A stretch of 36,291 nucleotides of DNA, taken from NCBI GenBank assembly GCA_004376375.1, contig SOJX01000003.1, positions 1-36,291 of the forward strand. Reading direction: 5' to 3'. This DNA comes from Planctomycetota bacterium. GTDB taxonomy: Bacteria > Planctomycetota > E44-bin39. The position numbers and the translations under genes are program-made. The notes beneath the pieces are model-generated. The model was not told the DNA's origin. It was given only the letters and a program-made list of their open reading frames with translations, and searched no databases. This document shows positions 25,076 through 32,079 of this stretch, in pieces (the stretch's first letter is position 1; each line of letters starts with the position of its first letter).

Positions 25076-25579
25076 ATGACTACAGCGGTTTATCCGGGAA
25101 CGTTCGACCCGCCCACCAACGGGCACCTCGACCTTATCCGCCGTGCATCCAGAACTTTTGACAAGCTGATCGTGGCCGTGGGCATCCACGCCGAGAAACA
25201 TCCGGCTTTCACAAAAGAGGAGCGCCTGGCACTCTTGCGCAAACTGACAAAACGCATGCGCAATGTGACGGTCAAACACTATGACGGGCTGCTTGTCGAT
25301 TTCGTGCGCAAGGTCAAAGCCCGCACGATCATCCGTGGGATAAGGACGGTCACCGACTTCGAATACGAGTTCCAGCTCGCCTTGATGAACCGGAACATGG
25401 CCCCGGAAATCGAGACCGTGTTTATCATGCCTGCGGAGGAATTCTCTTTCGTCTCTTCCTCGCTCGTGAAACAGGCGGTCGAGCTTGGCGCGGACATGAC
25501 AAAGCTGATTCCGAGACTGGTTCAAACCGCCATGAAAAAGAAACTTTCCTCAGGGAGAGCGGCCAAGGATGAATTATGA
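25076..25579 (+). CDS. coaD: Pantetheine-phosphate adenylyltransferase
   Basis: CoaD makes dephospho-CoA from 4'-phosphopantetheine and ATP, the fourth step of coenzyme A synthesis, in the cytoplasm. The protein has 167 residues (family about 160) with the nucleotidyltransferase motif GTFDPPTNGH at 8-17, RGIRTVTDFEYE near 86-97 and the EFSFVSSSLVK ATP-site motif near 122-132. GGAG is eight bases before the ATG. The last codons and stop (AAG GAT GAA TTA TGA) are part of heptamer array F, so the C-terminal KDEL-like tail is repeat-derived and probably unimportant. It lies in a plus-strand run with ridA. Confidence 0.96.
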   Translation: MTTAVYPGTFDPPTNGHLDLIRRASRTFDKLIVAVGIHAEKHPAFTKEERLALLRKLTKRMRNVTVKHYDGLLVDFVRKVKARTIIRGIRTVTDFEYEFQLALMNRNMAPEIETVFIMPAEEFSFVSSSLVKQAVELGADMTKLIPRLVQTAMKKKLSSGRAAKDEL

Positions 25580-25634
25580 ATTATGAAGTATGAATTAAGA
25601 AGGCTGAAATTTCATCCTTCATCCTTCATACTTT
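25565..25634. repeat. Heptamer array F, ten units with inverted arms
   Basis: Ten consecutive units: AAGGATG, AATTATG, AATTATG, AAGTATG, AATTAAG, AAGGCTG, AAATTTC, ATCCTTC, ATCCTTC, ATACTTT. The last units are inverted relative to the first. The array encodes the end of coaD and its stop codon, and finishes 18 bases before the ridA start codon. Confidence 0.9.
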
Positions 25635-25651
25635 CTTCAGGGAGGATTATC

Positions 25652-26032
25652 ATGCCAAAGGATATCGTGTCTACGGAAGAAGCTCCAGGCGCCATCGGCC
25701 CCTATTCGCAGGCCGTCTCAGCGGGCGGATTCCTGTTCTGCTCCGGCCAGATTGCGCTGGACCCGGCAACGGGCGAACTTGTCGAAGGCGACGCTGCCGC
25801 CCAGACCGAACGCGTCATGGCAAACCTATCAGCGGTTCTCGCCGCCAGAGACCTGTCATTCGGTAACATGGTAAAAACCACTATCTACCTCAAGAACATG
25901 GACGATTTCCAGTCCGTGAATACCGTTTACGGCAAATCCTTTCCTGAAAAACCGCCGGCACGCGCAACCGTTGAAGTTTCCCGACTTCCCAAGGACGTGC
26001 TGGTCGAAATCGACGCGATAGCCGTGCACTAA
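25652..26032 (+). CDS. ridA: RidA family enamine/imine deaminase
   Basis: A 126-residue cytoplasmic protein of the RidA/YjgF/UK114 family, normal in length. RidA hydrolyses reactive 2-aminoacrylate and related enamines released by PLP enzymes. The signature 'PPARATVEVSRLPKDVLVEIDAIA' is present (two parts: ARATVEV with the substrate-binding Arg, and RLPKD). The usual C-terminal Glu in the EIEAIA string is Asp here (EIDAIA), a conservative change at a position linked to activity. N-terminal APGAIGPYSQAV is canonical. The start at 25652 has AGGGAGGA five bases upstream; the frame upstream runs into the heptamer array. Confidence 0.95.
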   Translation: MPKDIVSTEEAPGAIGPYSQAVSAGGFLFCSGQIALDPATGELVEGDAAAQTERVMANLSAVLAARDLSFGNMVKTTIYLKNMDDFQSVNTVYGKSFPEKPPARATVEVSRLPKDVLVEIDAIAVH

Positions 26033-26053
26033 TGCGTCGAGGGTCAAGTAAAT

Positions 26054-26117
26054 AAGTACCAAGTACCAGGTACCGGGGAAATAACGCTTGGTACCTGGTA
26101 CCTGGTACTTGGTACTT
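26054..26117. repeat. Heptamer array G, perfect inverted arms
   Basis: Left arm AAGTACC, AAGTACC, AGGTACC (26054-26074), a 15-nt centre, then right arm GGTACCT, GGTACCT, GGTACTT, GGTACTT (26090-26117). As RNA it can form a hairpin with at least a 21-bp stem. It lies between ridA and the membrane-protein gene. Confidence 0.92.
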
Positions 26118-26207
26118 CTTTGCGCTTGACATTCCCATCGTTTCCAGCTAGCATAAGCAAGCGGATTTTATGGGGCTGGCAGTTATTCCATATGAGGGAA
26201 CTTTACC

Positions 26208-27029
26208 GTGGATGAGACAAAACCATACTTTGAAGGCAATTTCCATAAGCCGACATTTATATTCTGCTGCGCGGGCGCTGTAATCGTTATCATATTAATG
26301 ATTCTTTACGCTGTATTCTCGGGGCCCGAGCCGACGAAACCAACATCGGAAACCGCAGCAGAATCGGCGGCGGCGGAATCAAAGGAACCGGGTGCCACGG
26401 AATCGGAAGAGCCAAAAACTTCCGATGCAGACAAACCGAATGTCGCCATGTACATTGCATTCGTCCTTGCATTCCTTGCTTTTGGGCTTGCCGCCCTTGA
26501 AAAGGGTTTTCTCATGCCCGCGATGAAGAAACCGTATTACGGCATGCGAATTCCATTTGCGACGGAGAAGTTCTCCGTAACTGCACCGGAGCGCTGGATG
26601 GCCGAAACGGGATTTTTTCCCGATAATATCAAGGAACTGCACCGGCCCGGGCGCGGCCAGTTCATGTTTACGCCGAAAGGCTACTGGGAGATGCATCCCG
26701 ACGACGAGGAATGGGGCTTTGAAAGCACCGGCCGGCTTGTATATGCGCAGCGCAAGGACAAGGCCGCAACCACGGTCGAGATAAAGCTGTCAACCCCGTA
26801 TTACCCTTTTCTGTTCATTGCCGCCCTTATTCTTACCGTCGTCGCCAGCAGTCAGGGGTGGGCGATAATCGTCGCCATTATCGGTCTTGTGGCTTTTCTT
26901 ATACTCTTCCTGCTTCGCCAGAACCGCCAGATGGCAATCCTCAAGAAATATATTACGGCAGTCGCCGAAGTAGTGCTGAAGGAGTACGAGAAAAAGGTCG
27001 CCGAAGAAAAGGCGGCCGAAAAGGCCTAA
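26208..27029 (+). CDS. Multi-pass membrane protein of unknown function
   Basis: A 273-residue protein I do not recognise. Predicted topology: a membrane segment at about 16-37 (FIFCCAGAVIVIILMILYAVF), an Ala/Glu/Pro-rich stretch at 40-72, a second segment at 77-97, a soluble domain at about 100-195 with aromatic 'RPGRGQFMFTPKGYWEMHPDDEEWGFE', two segments around 200-245, and a charged amphipathic C-terminus ending in Lys/Glu/Ala repeats (likely a coiled coil). The start is GTG with GAGGG about ten bases upstream. It follows array G and converges on the small membrane-peptide gene. No enzymatic motif was found. Confidence 0.75.
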   Translation: MDETKPYFEGNFHKPTFIFCCAGAVIVIILMILYAVFSGPEPTKPTSETAAESAAAESKEPGATESEEPKTSDADKPNVAMYIAFVLAFLAFGLAALEKGFLMPAMKKPYYGMRIPFATEKFSVTAPERWMAETGFFPDNIKELHRPGRGQFMFTPKGYWEMHPDDEEWGFESTGRLVYAQRKDKAATTVEIKLSTPYYPFLFIAALILTVVASSQGWAIIVAIIGLVAFLILFLLRQNRQMAILKKYITAVAEVVLKEYEKKVAEEKAAEKA

Positions 27030-27034
27030 AATGT

Positions 27035-27142
27035 CATGTGTCGTTTGTCGTGAGTGTCATTGATTTAATAACCACACACGACAAACCACTAACGACTAAC
27101 CACTAGCGACTAACCACTAGCGACTAACCACTAACGACTAAA
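27035..27142. repeat. Heptamer array H
   Basis: Eight uninterrupted units at 27087-27142 alternate CACTAAC/CACTAGC with GACTAAC. An inverted, more degenerate arm lies at about 27035-27058 (GTGTCGT, TTGTCGT). The stop codon of the 56-aa gene (27138-27140) is in the last unit. It separates two convergent genes. Confidence 0.88.
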
Positions 27143-27308
27143 ACGCGATGTAGGCAAAGTCCGCGGGCGCGGTCCGGCTCGTAAATATGATAACCATAAT
27201 CAAGACGTAAACAAGCACTGCAATCCCGAAGTCGACCAGTAATGCGCGGGGCGACCAGTACTTCCCGGCAACTTTCTCTTCCTTATCCCGTGCTGATGTC
27301 TTTTCCAT
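27138..27308 (-). CDS. 56-residue single-pass membrane peptide (DUF5989-like)
   Basis: A 56-residue protein beginning MEKTSARDKEE, then KYWSPRALLVDFG, one transmembrane helix (about 28-42, GIAVLVYVLIMVIIF) and the C-terminus TSRTAPADFAYIAF. The layout and the S-x-x-AP-x-F-x-Y-x-x-F ending recall the small DUF5989 membrane proteins that I remember beside SGNH/acyltransferase envelope genes; this is a memory-based match. The ATG overlaps the stop of the upstream SGNH gene (TAATG), a typical translational coupling. Together they may form one membrane unit. It is too short for many gene finders. Confidence 0.75.
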   Translation of the reverse strand: MEKTSARDKEEKVAGKYWSPRALLVDFGIAVLVYVLIMVIIFTSRTAPADFAYIAF

Positions 27309-28462
27309 TACTTATTCCCTTTTTTGCCGAATATCGCCCGCAGGTCGGCAATCATCCTGCCTGCAAATTCGCCGTTGCCTTCGGCCAGAAGATGGTTCAG
27401 GTCGGCATAATATTCGTTTGAAGTAACCGCGTGAGTATAATCGCGCGCCTCAATACCGCCTTCCCGGAAAGCCTTGAGGAACCCGTCAACCACCCTGAGA
27501 ACGTTTTTGCTCGACTCGCCGCTTGGATCGACAAGGTCGAGCAGATCGATACATACCGGATTCGCATATCCAAGCGCGTGGTCTTTTGTCTCGCCGAGGG
27601 TTTTTGCGCTTCTTCGCAAAAAACGGTACTGGCGATGATGAGGCCCGGTCGAATGCAGATCGTCTTTTGTAAAGCTCACCATTACGCCCCATCTGCGTTT
27701 GGTCATTTGGTCACCCGCCATCCGCTTGCGCCAGGGAGGCGCGGGGTTGTGTCTGGCAGGCTCTATTCCCAGAGTCGTGGCGGTCTTCGCCGACATTTCG
27801 GCGTCATCCCACCACCTTTTATACATGTTGCGCGCACGGTAGAAAAACCACAGTTTGTTCAGATACATTTGAAATGCCGCTTCCAGCCGCGCGGGCCATC
27901 GCCACGTCGCCCCGATGGCTCTGACGTCTTCATCTTCCAACACTTCGGGTTTCTGGCGCAAGAAAAACTGGGGATATGACACGAGATTTTCAATACCGGG
28001 GCGGTACATGCAGTGGTTGCTGACCAGGACGGCAAGGTCAGCCTCGAAGTCCCGCAGCAACTCGGCAATAAGATAGCCGTCGGCCGGCGTAGCCGCACCC
28101 ACGGCCAGGTTTATCACTTCCGCGCCTTTCAACGCGGGAAAATCCTCAATACCTTTTTCGAGAAAATATGCAAAAGTCTCGTCATAGCGGCGGTTCAAAC
28201 CCAGAAGCGTCGAGTCGCCGATAAGGAACACCCGCGGCTTCGGGCCTTTCCTGCGGGGCAGGAAATCAAGGACATACTCGGTGAAATCCGTGCGTCCTCT
28301 CGAATTGCGGAACCGTCCGAAGGGGAAAAAACTCTCACGCGTGGCGCGCAACACTATATCCGTAACAAGAAAAAGCAGAAACAGGACAAGTATAATACGC
28401 CCAAGCCGCGCAAAAGAGATATTGCTGAAGAAATTTTTCACGGAGGCGACTCCCGGCCACAT
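27308..28462 (-). CDS. Membrane-anchored SGNH/GDSL-like hydrolase
   Basis: A 384-residue protein with an N-terminal transmembrane anchor (about 20-40, RIILVLFLLFLVTDIVLRA) and an extracytoplasmic SGNH fold. Block I is FLIGDST with Ser84, the block II Gly lies in NLAVGAATPADG, and block V is YADLNH with Asp354 and His357. The central part is rich in Arg and Trp. SGNH proteins of this type add or remove acyl groups from surface polysaccharides, often beside small DUF5989-type peptides. The start is ambiguous: ATG 28462 is five bases from a predicted transcript start, while GTG 28441 has GGGAG eight bases upstream. The gene is divergent from a glycosyltransferase gene. Confidence 0.8.
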   Translation of the reverse strand: MWPGVASVKNFFSNISFARLGRIILVLFLLFLVTDIVLRATRESFFPFGRFRNSRGRTDFTEYVLDFLPRRKGPKPRVFLIGDSTLLGLNRRYDETFAYFLEKGIEDFPALKGAEVINLAVGAATPADGYLIAELLRDFEADLAVLVSNHCMYRPGIENLVSYPQFFLRQKPEVLEDEDVRAIGATWRWPARLEAAFQMYLNKLWFFYRARNMYKRWWDDAEMSAKTATTLGIEPARHNPAPPWRKRMAGDQMTKRRWGVMVSFTKDDLHSTGPHHRQYRFLRRSAKTLGETKDHALGYANPVCIDLLDLVDPSGESSKNVLRVVDGFLKAFREGGIEARDYTHAVTSNEYYADLNHLLAEGNGEFAGRMIADLRAIFGKKGNK

Positions 28463-28473
28463 GTTTTGGCGCC

Positions 28474-28501
28474 ATTATAAGCAAAGCCGCCGCATGCGCA
28501 A
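28474..28501 (-). promoter_or_regulatory. Possible promoter of the SGNH gene
   Basis: On the minus strand a perfect -10 TATAAT (28479-28474) with a weak -35 TTGCGC (28501-28496) 16 bases upstream. Transcription would start near 28467. Confidence 0.45.
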
Positions 28502-28512
28502 GTCTTTCTTCT

Positions 28513-28540
28513 TTGACATGACATAATACGGGGCTAAAAT
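28513..28540 (+). promoter_or_regulatory. Promoter of the glycosyltransferase gene (leaderless)
   Basis: TTGACA at 28513-28518, a 16-base spacer, and TAAAAT at 28535-28540. The ATG at 28547 is exactly seven bases past the -10 box, so the transcript should start at or next to the start codon. The layout is the same as the HD-GYP promoter (19599-19626). Confidence 0.8.
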
Positions 28541-28546
28541 GCCGCC

Positions 28547-30238
28547 ATGAACCGTATTCCTGAAACCACCCCGAAAACCTGGCATCGATATGCAGCTCGC
28601 ATCGGCGCGCCGATTGCGTTATTGCTGCTCGCGCTGTATTTATGCTGGTTGAGCCCCGGGCACGCGGCCAACCTTGCCTATGAAAACGACGAAGTCGACT
28701 ATGCCGTAAGCGCCGCGACCTGGTACCACACCGGTTCATACCGCGTGCCGGTTGGCGGAGAGCTTGCACCGCCCCAATACCCGTTCGGATTCCCCCTGAT
28801 GTCTTTGCCGTTTTTTGCCTTTCATGATTCCATCGGCGCGCCGATACTATGCGTACTGTTCTGCGCGCTGGGCCTGGTTCTTCTGGCTTACTCTCTCGGG
28901 CGGCGGTTCGCCGGCGTGCCCGGAGGAATTCTTGCGGCCTTGCTTCTCCTCTCGATACTGCTTTTCAGGCGAACGGCCCGCCATGTGCTTGCAGACGTAC
29001 CCGCCGCCTTCCTGATGCTTTTAGTGCTCTGGTGCCTGCTGGCTGCATTTGAATCCAGGTCAAGGCGCCTTCGGATTGCCTGTTTGTGCATTGCCTCAGT
29101 GACGGCCGGCCTCGCCGTCGCGGCCAGGCTCAACGCCGCTTTCGTAATACTTCCCATCGCGGTATATCTTTTAATGGAATTCAGGTCAGACCGTAAAAAA
29201 GCACTGATTTCCACGGCAATTTTCGCTACCGCGATACTTGCGTTCGTTATCCCGCTTATGGCATATAATTCCCACCATTTCGGCTCGCCGTTTCGGACGG
29301 GTTATTCAGCCTGGGCGCCATGGATTCACGACCGGCCGGGATTCGCATTTCGGCTCGGATATCTCGCGTCGCCGGCAATTTCGTGGCCGCCTGAATCTGC
29401 CCACGGAAACTTCTTTGCATACATTATCTGCATTGTTTCATTTTTTTCAGAACGCGCGCGTTCGCCGTTGGACTACATTGGAATCGTCTCAACTTTCCTG
29501 ACCGTCATACTCGGCCTATGGGCCCTCGGCAGAAATAAACCGGCAGGCCGGTTCTTCCTCATTCTTTCCGCGCTTCTCCTTATCCCGAGCTTCGTGCTGT
29601 TCAATTTTTATTTTTACCAGAATATGCGTTTCATGCTGCCGCTGGCTCCTCTGCTCGCAATTCTCGCGGCAATCGGGACCTGTAGAATCATGCGCGCCCT
29701 CTGGCACGTACGCGGGAAACTGCGCACGGGATCGCTTGCACTGCTCTTTCTAATTGTTTTGATTATCGGCCGGTTCCACACCCGCAATCTGTTTCATTTC
29801 GAGCACATGCAGGCGTCGTCGTCTCCAAAATACGCGACGGTAAAAACTCTCGCCGAAAGTACGCCCGGGGATGCCTTGATTATTACCTCTCTCTACCCGG
29901 TCTATGTGGAGCACCTTGTCATCCGGGGAACGGAGCGAAAACTATATCCTCTTGCCGGCAATGGCCCATTGTTCATGAAAAATCGCCCGGAAAAACCGCC
30001 GCGCGACCGGGAACACGCCCGCAAACTGGGAGCCGCGCCCTTTTATCCTTTCGCCGCTGCAAGCGAAGAGGGAATTACATCGCTCCAAAGCGCCTCGGCG
30101 CGAGGCAAAGCCATATACCTGGACGAATACTCCACCCGCAGACACCCTGAAGCCCTTGCCGCGTTGAGGAGTCGATTCAGCTTTGAAAAGGCAACCTCGG
30201 TCGGCGGGTGGAGAATCTATCGCCTTGTTAGTCGTTAA
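28547..30238 (+). CDS. GT39/PMT-type membrane glycosyltransferase
   Basis: A 563-residue integral membrane protein with about ten to twelve hydrophobic segments. The first external loop contains YENDEVDYAVSA and PPQYPFGFPL, which match the acidic-residue region of PMT/ArnT-type (GT39/GT83) glycosyltransferases that use polyprenyl-phosphate sugars at the outer face of the membrane. The last 130 residues are a soluble periplasmic domain with 'SLYPVYVEHLVIRGTERKLYPL' in two parts. The acceptor is unknown; lipid A, protein and glycolipid are all possible. There is no Shine-Dalgarno; the promoter predicts a leaderless mRNA. The final codons (V-S-R-stop) are part of heptamer array I. It is divergent from the SGNH gene, suggesting a shared envelope-glycan role. 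Confidence 0.85.
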   Translation: MNRIPETTPKTWHRYAARIGAPIALLLLALYLCWLSPGHAANLAYENDEVDYAVSAATWYHTGSYRVPVGGELAPPQYPFGFPLMSLPFFAFHDSIGAPILCVLFCALGLVLLAYSLGRRFAGVPGGILAALLLLSILLFRRTARHVLADVPAAFLMLLVLWCLLAAFESRSRRLRIACLCIASVTAGLAVAARLNAAFVILPIAVYLLMEFRSDRKKALISTAIFATAILAFVIPLMAYNSHHFGSPFRTGYSAWAPWIHDRPGFAFRLGYLASPAISWPPESAHGNFFAYIICIVSFFSERARSPLDYIGIVSTFLTVILGLWALGRNKPAGRFFLILSALLLIPSFVLFNFYFYQNMRFMLPLAPLLAILAAIGTCRIMRALWHVRGKLRTGSLALLFLIVLIIGRFHTRNLFHFEHMQASSSPKYATVKTLAESTPGDALIITSLYPVYVEHLVIRGTERKLYPLAGNGPLFMKNRPEKPPRDREHARKLGAAPFYPFAAASEEGITSLQSASARGKAIYLDEYSTRRHPEALAALRSRFSFEKATSVGGWRIYRLVSR

Positions 30239-30326
30239 TGGTTAGTCGTTGACATTGGACGAAAAAAGCGCAGCAAGCTGCGCCGCTAACACTAGCCACT
30301 AACGACTAACCACTAACCGCTAACGG
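30227..30326. repeat. Heptamer array I with inverted arms and central hairpin
   Basis: Left arm GTTAGTC, GTTAATG, GTTAGTC, GTTGACA (30227-30254). Central GC hairpin GCGCAGC/GCTGCGC (30268-30283). Right arm of five inverted CTAAC-type units at 30286-30326, at 7-nt spacing with one 6-nt step. It holds the stop codons of both convergent genes (30236-30238 and 30320-30322). Confidence 0.88.
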
Positions 30327-31069
30327 CCTTCTTTGAGCCTCATGGCGAGATAGGGGGGTAATTCCTTGATGGCGAGTATTTTTTCGACAGCCTTGTCAAC
30401 GTCATACTCCACCCTTCGGAAAACGACCGACTTGCCGTCATAGGTAACGTAACATGCGCGCACGTCTCCGTCGCGGGGTTGTCCGACCGAGCCGATGTTT
30501 ACAATCGCCTTCTCCTCACCGACGAGATAAACGTTGAATACGTCAGCGGGGTTTTTGAAGCCGCTCGGTGAAAAAATGCCCGGCGAATGAGTGTGCCCGC
30601 AGAAAGATATTTTCTTTACACGGTCAAAATTTTTCTGCATCTTCATTTCGTCGCGGATATCAGTCTGGAAAAGATATTCACGGGTCGGCTCTCTCGGCGA
30701 GCCGTGAACGTGAAGCACATCGCCGACCTCATGGTGTATCTTCATCTCGCCTAGAAAGTTCCACCTTTTACGCATCTCATCCTTGTCTTTGAGCTGCGTA
30801 TTGAGCTGGTCGCGCGTCCAGTCGATTGCGAGCTTGGCCTTTGGGTTGAAACCGACTGCGCCGAAAAGAACGGCTTCCTCGTGGTTGCCGAGGATAACAA
30901 CCTTGAAGTTCAGGCACAGATCAACGCACTCGACGGGGTTCGGTCCATATCCGATAATGTCGCCGAGGCAGACTATTTCCGTAATGTTCTTGGCGTATAT
31001 GTCGTTCAGAACAGCCTCGAGCGCTTCGAGATTGCCGTGGATATCGGAGATAATCGCAATCGGTTTCAC
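30320..31069 (-). CDS. Calcineurin-like metallophosphoesterase
   Basis: A 249-residue cytoplasmic enzyme with all dinuclear-metal motifs: SDIHGN at 8-13, GDIIGYGP at about 36-43, GNHE at about 61-64, HVHGSP near 121 and GHTH near 158-161. It belongs to the YfcE/MJ0936/serine-threonine-phosphatase-like branch. Substrates in this branch range from phosphodiesters to diadenosine polyphosphates, so no substrate is assigned. The start is a GTG; AGGG lies ten bases upstream. It begins 13 bases after the Trm112-like stop codon, so the two form an operon driven by the promoter at 31422-31450. The stop codon is in array I. Confidence 0.92.
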   Translation of the reverse strand: MKPIAIISDIHGNLEALEAVLNDIYAKNITEIVCLGDIIGYGPNPVECVDLCLNFKVVILGNHEEAVLFGAVGFNPKAKLAIDWTRDQLNTQLKDKDEMRKRWNFLGEMKIHHEVGDVLHVHGSPREPTREYLFQTDIRDEMKMQKNFDRVKKISFCGHTHSPGIFSPSGFKNPADVFNVYLVGEEKAIVNIGSVGQPRDGDVRACYVTYDGKSVVFRRVEYDVDKAVEKILAIKELPPYLAMRLKEGR

Positions 31070-31081
31070 GCGCTTTCGACC

Positions 31082-31285
31082 CTATTGCGCTGACTCTGCA
31101 TCCTCGGGTAAAACGCCCGATTCAGGCAGAAGGTCCGGTATATCGCCTTCAAGGATGGGATAACGGCGCCCGCATTTCGTGCAAACAATTTTTTCATCTT
31201 CCAGGAGCAGCCTGGTCTTGCAGATCGGACAGACCAGGATCTTCATGAGATCTTCAAGTTTTTGCCTTGATTTGGATTCGCCCAT
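31082..31285 (-). CDS. Trm112-like zinc-ribbon protein
   Basis: A 67-residue protein with the Trm112/YcaR pattern: KILVCPICKTRL (Cys19, Cys22), IVCTKCGRRYPILEGDIPDLLPE (Cys35, Cys38), then a short acidic tail. Bacterial members are small zinc-binding proteins often encoded near lipid or cell-wall genes; Trm112 in eukaryotes and archaea activates methyltransferases. Which partner it has here is unknown. The ATG at 31285 has GAGGA five bases upstream. The frame is open upstream to 31450, but that region is a structured leader, not coding. It is followed after 13 bases by the phosphoesterase gene. Confidence 0.85.
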   Translation of the reverse strand: MGESKSRQKLEDLMKILVCPICKTRLLLEDEKIVCTKCGRRYPILEGDIPDLLPESGVLPEDAESAQ

Positions 31286-31415
31286 ATTAATCCTCGAGTC
31301 AAGTATCCCGATCCAACCGACGCCTCTGGCGCCCGCTCGCTCACACTGAAAAACGCGACCGAAGCCCCATTCGCAGATGTACCCTGACCTGCATCGGCTC
31401 CCGCAGGTTTGGTAA
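31286..31415 (-). promoter_or_regulatory. 130-nt structured 5' leader of the Trm112-like operon
   Basis: On the minus strand the leader can form: a stem ACCTGC/GCAGGT (31406-31401 with 31391-31386) extended by TACC/GGTA; a GC hairpin containing a cTTCGg loop followed by GTTTTT at about 31374-31350; and CGCC-AGA-GGCG at about 31332-31322, before the ribosome-binding site. The middle hairpin plus T run could act as an attenuator. It does not match a riboswitch class I know. Confidence 0.45.
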
Positions 31416-31421
31416 GGACCG

Positions 31422-31450
31422 ATATTAACACGGTGGTATTTGGTTGTCAA
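31422..31450 (-). promoter_or_regulatory. Promoter of the Trm112-phosphoesterase operon
   Basis: On the minus strand: TTGACA (31450-31445), a 17-base spacer, TAATAT (31427-31422). The -35 hexamer overlaps the stop codon of the upstream lipoprotein gene (31447-31449). Confidence 0.8.
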
Positions 31451-32079
31451 GGCGATTTTTTACTGCCGCCGTTACGCCAGCCACCCTTGTCTTTATCCAC
31501 GCCGAGTCCGTCCTGTTCGTCCCGGCCGGCAGGCGGTTTCGCCCAATCGGGCTGCTTGAATTTCGAATGTTCCTCGGGCAGTTCCCCCTCGTAAGGCCTG
31601 CCCTCCGGATAGTAGCGGCCTTTGTAGTAAAGAAGAAAATCTTCCGTGACATCACCGCCCATAACAACCTGGAAAACACAATTTTTTATATCTTTTTCGC
31701 TCAGCGGAACGTCGAAAGTCGTATCAAACGGGTTGCCGCGGGGCGCTCCTTTTCTGCTTCCGAACAGGGGCTTGAATTGCAGAAACCACTGCATCACCTG
31801 TCTGAGCTCTGCCAGTTTCTCTCCTATATGATACTTCAGGCCGAATGAATATGAATCGAGCCGGTCTTCGATTTCCCATCCCGCCTGAAGAATCTCACCC
31901 GTAATATGCAGACTGAGGATGCCGCCGCTATCCGTGCGTTTGAATTTTTTCTCCAGCTTGGTGATTCTGAACGGAGGCTGGTTCGACGGAAGTCCGCCGT
32001 TCCCTTTCACGGTCACACATCCGACGAGGGAAATGATAAAAGGAAAAACCGTCAGCATGAATACTCTATTTCGCTTCAA
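31447..32079 (-). CDS. Hypothetical lipoprotein
   Basis: A 210-residue lipoprotein I cannot assign. Starting at TTG 32079 it reads M-K-R-N-R, a hydrophobic core (MLTVFPFIISLVGC) and lipobox Cys. GGAGG precedes the TTG by six bases, which decides the start; an ATG seven codons later has none. The mature part is mixed alpha/beta with 'FKPLFGSRKGAPRGNP' and 'DFLLYYKGRYYPEG', and ends in a disordered, charged, Pro/Gly/Lys-rich tail. The 5' end overlaps the 3' end of the M64 peptidase gene by 14 bases, so the two are translationally coupled and probably act in the same surface process. Confidence 0.75.
   Translation of the reverse strand: MKRNRVFMLTVFPFIISLVGCVTVKGNGGLPSNQPPFRITKLEKKFKRTDSGGILSLHITGEILQAGWEIEDRLDSYSFGLKYHIGEKLAELRQVMQWFLQFKPLFGSRKGAPRGNPFDTTFDVPLSEKDIKNCVFQVVMGGDVTEDFLLYYKGRYYPEGRPYEGELPEEHSKFKQPDWAKPPAGRDEQDGLGVDKDKGGWRNGGSKKSP

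Noticed and set aside
23768..25525. 585-codon minus-strand frame opposite the LptD-like gene and coaD
   Set aside because: It is antisense to two well-supported genes, has no ribosome-binding site and no recognisable domain; long antisense frames are common in GC-rich coding DNA.
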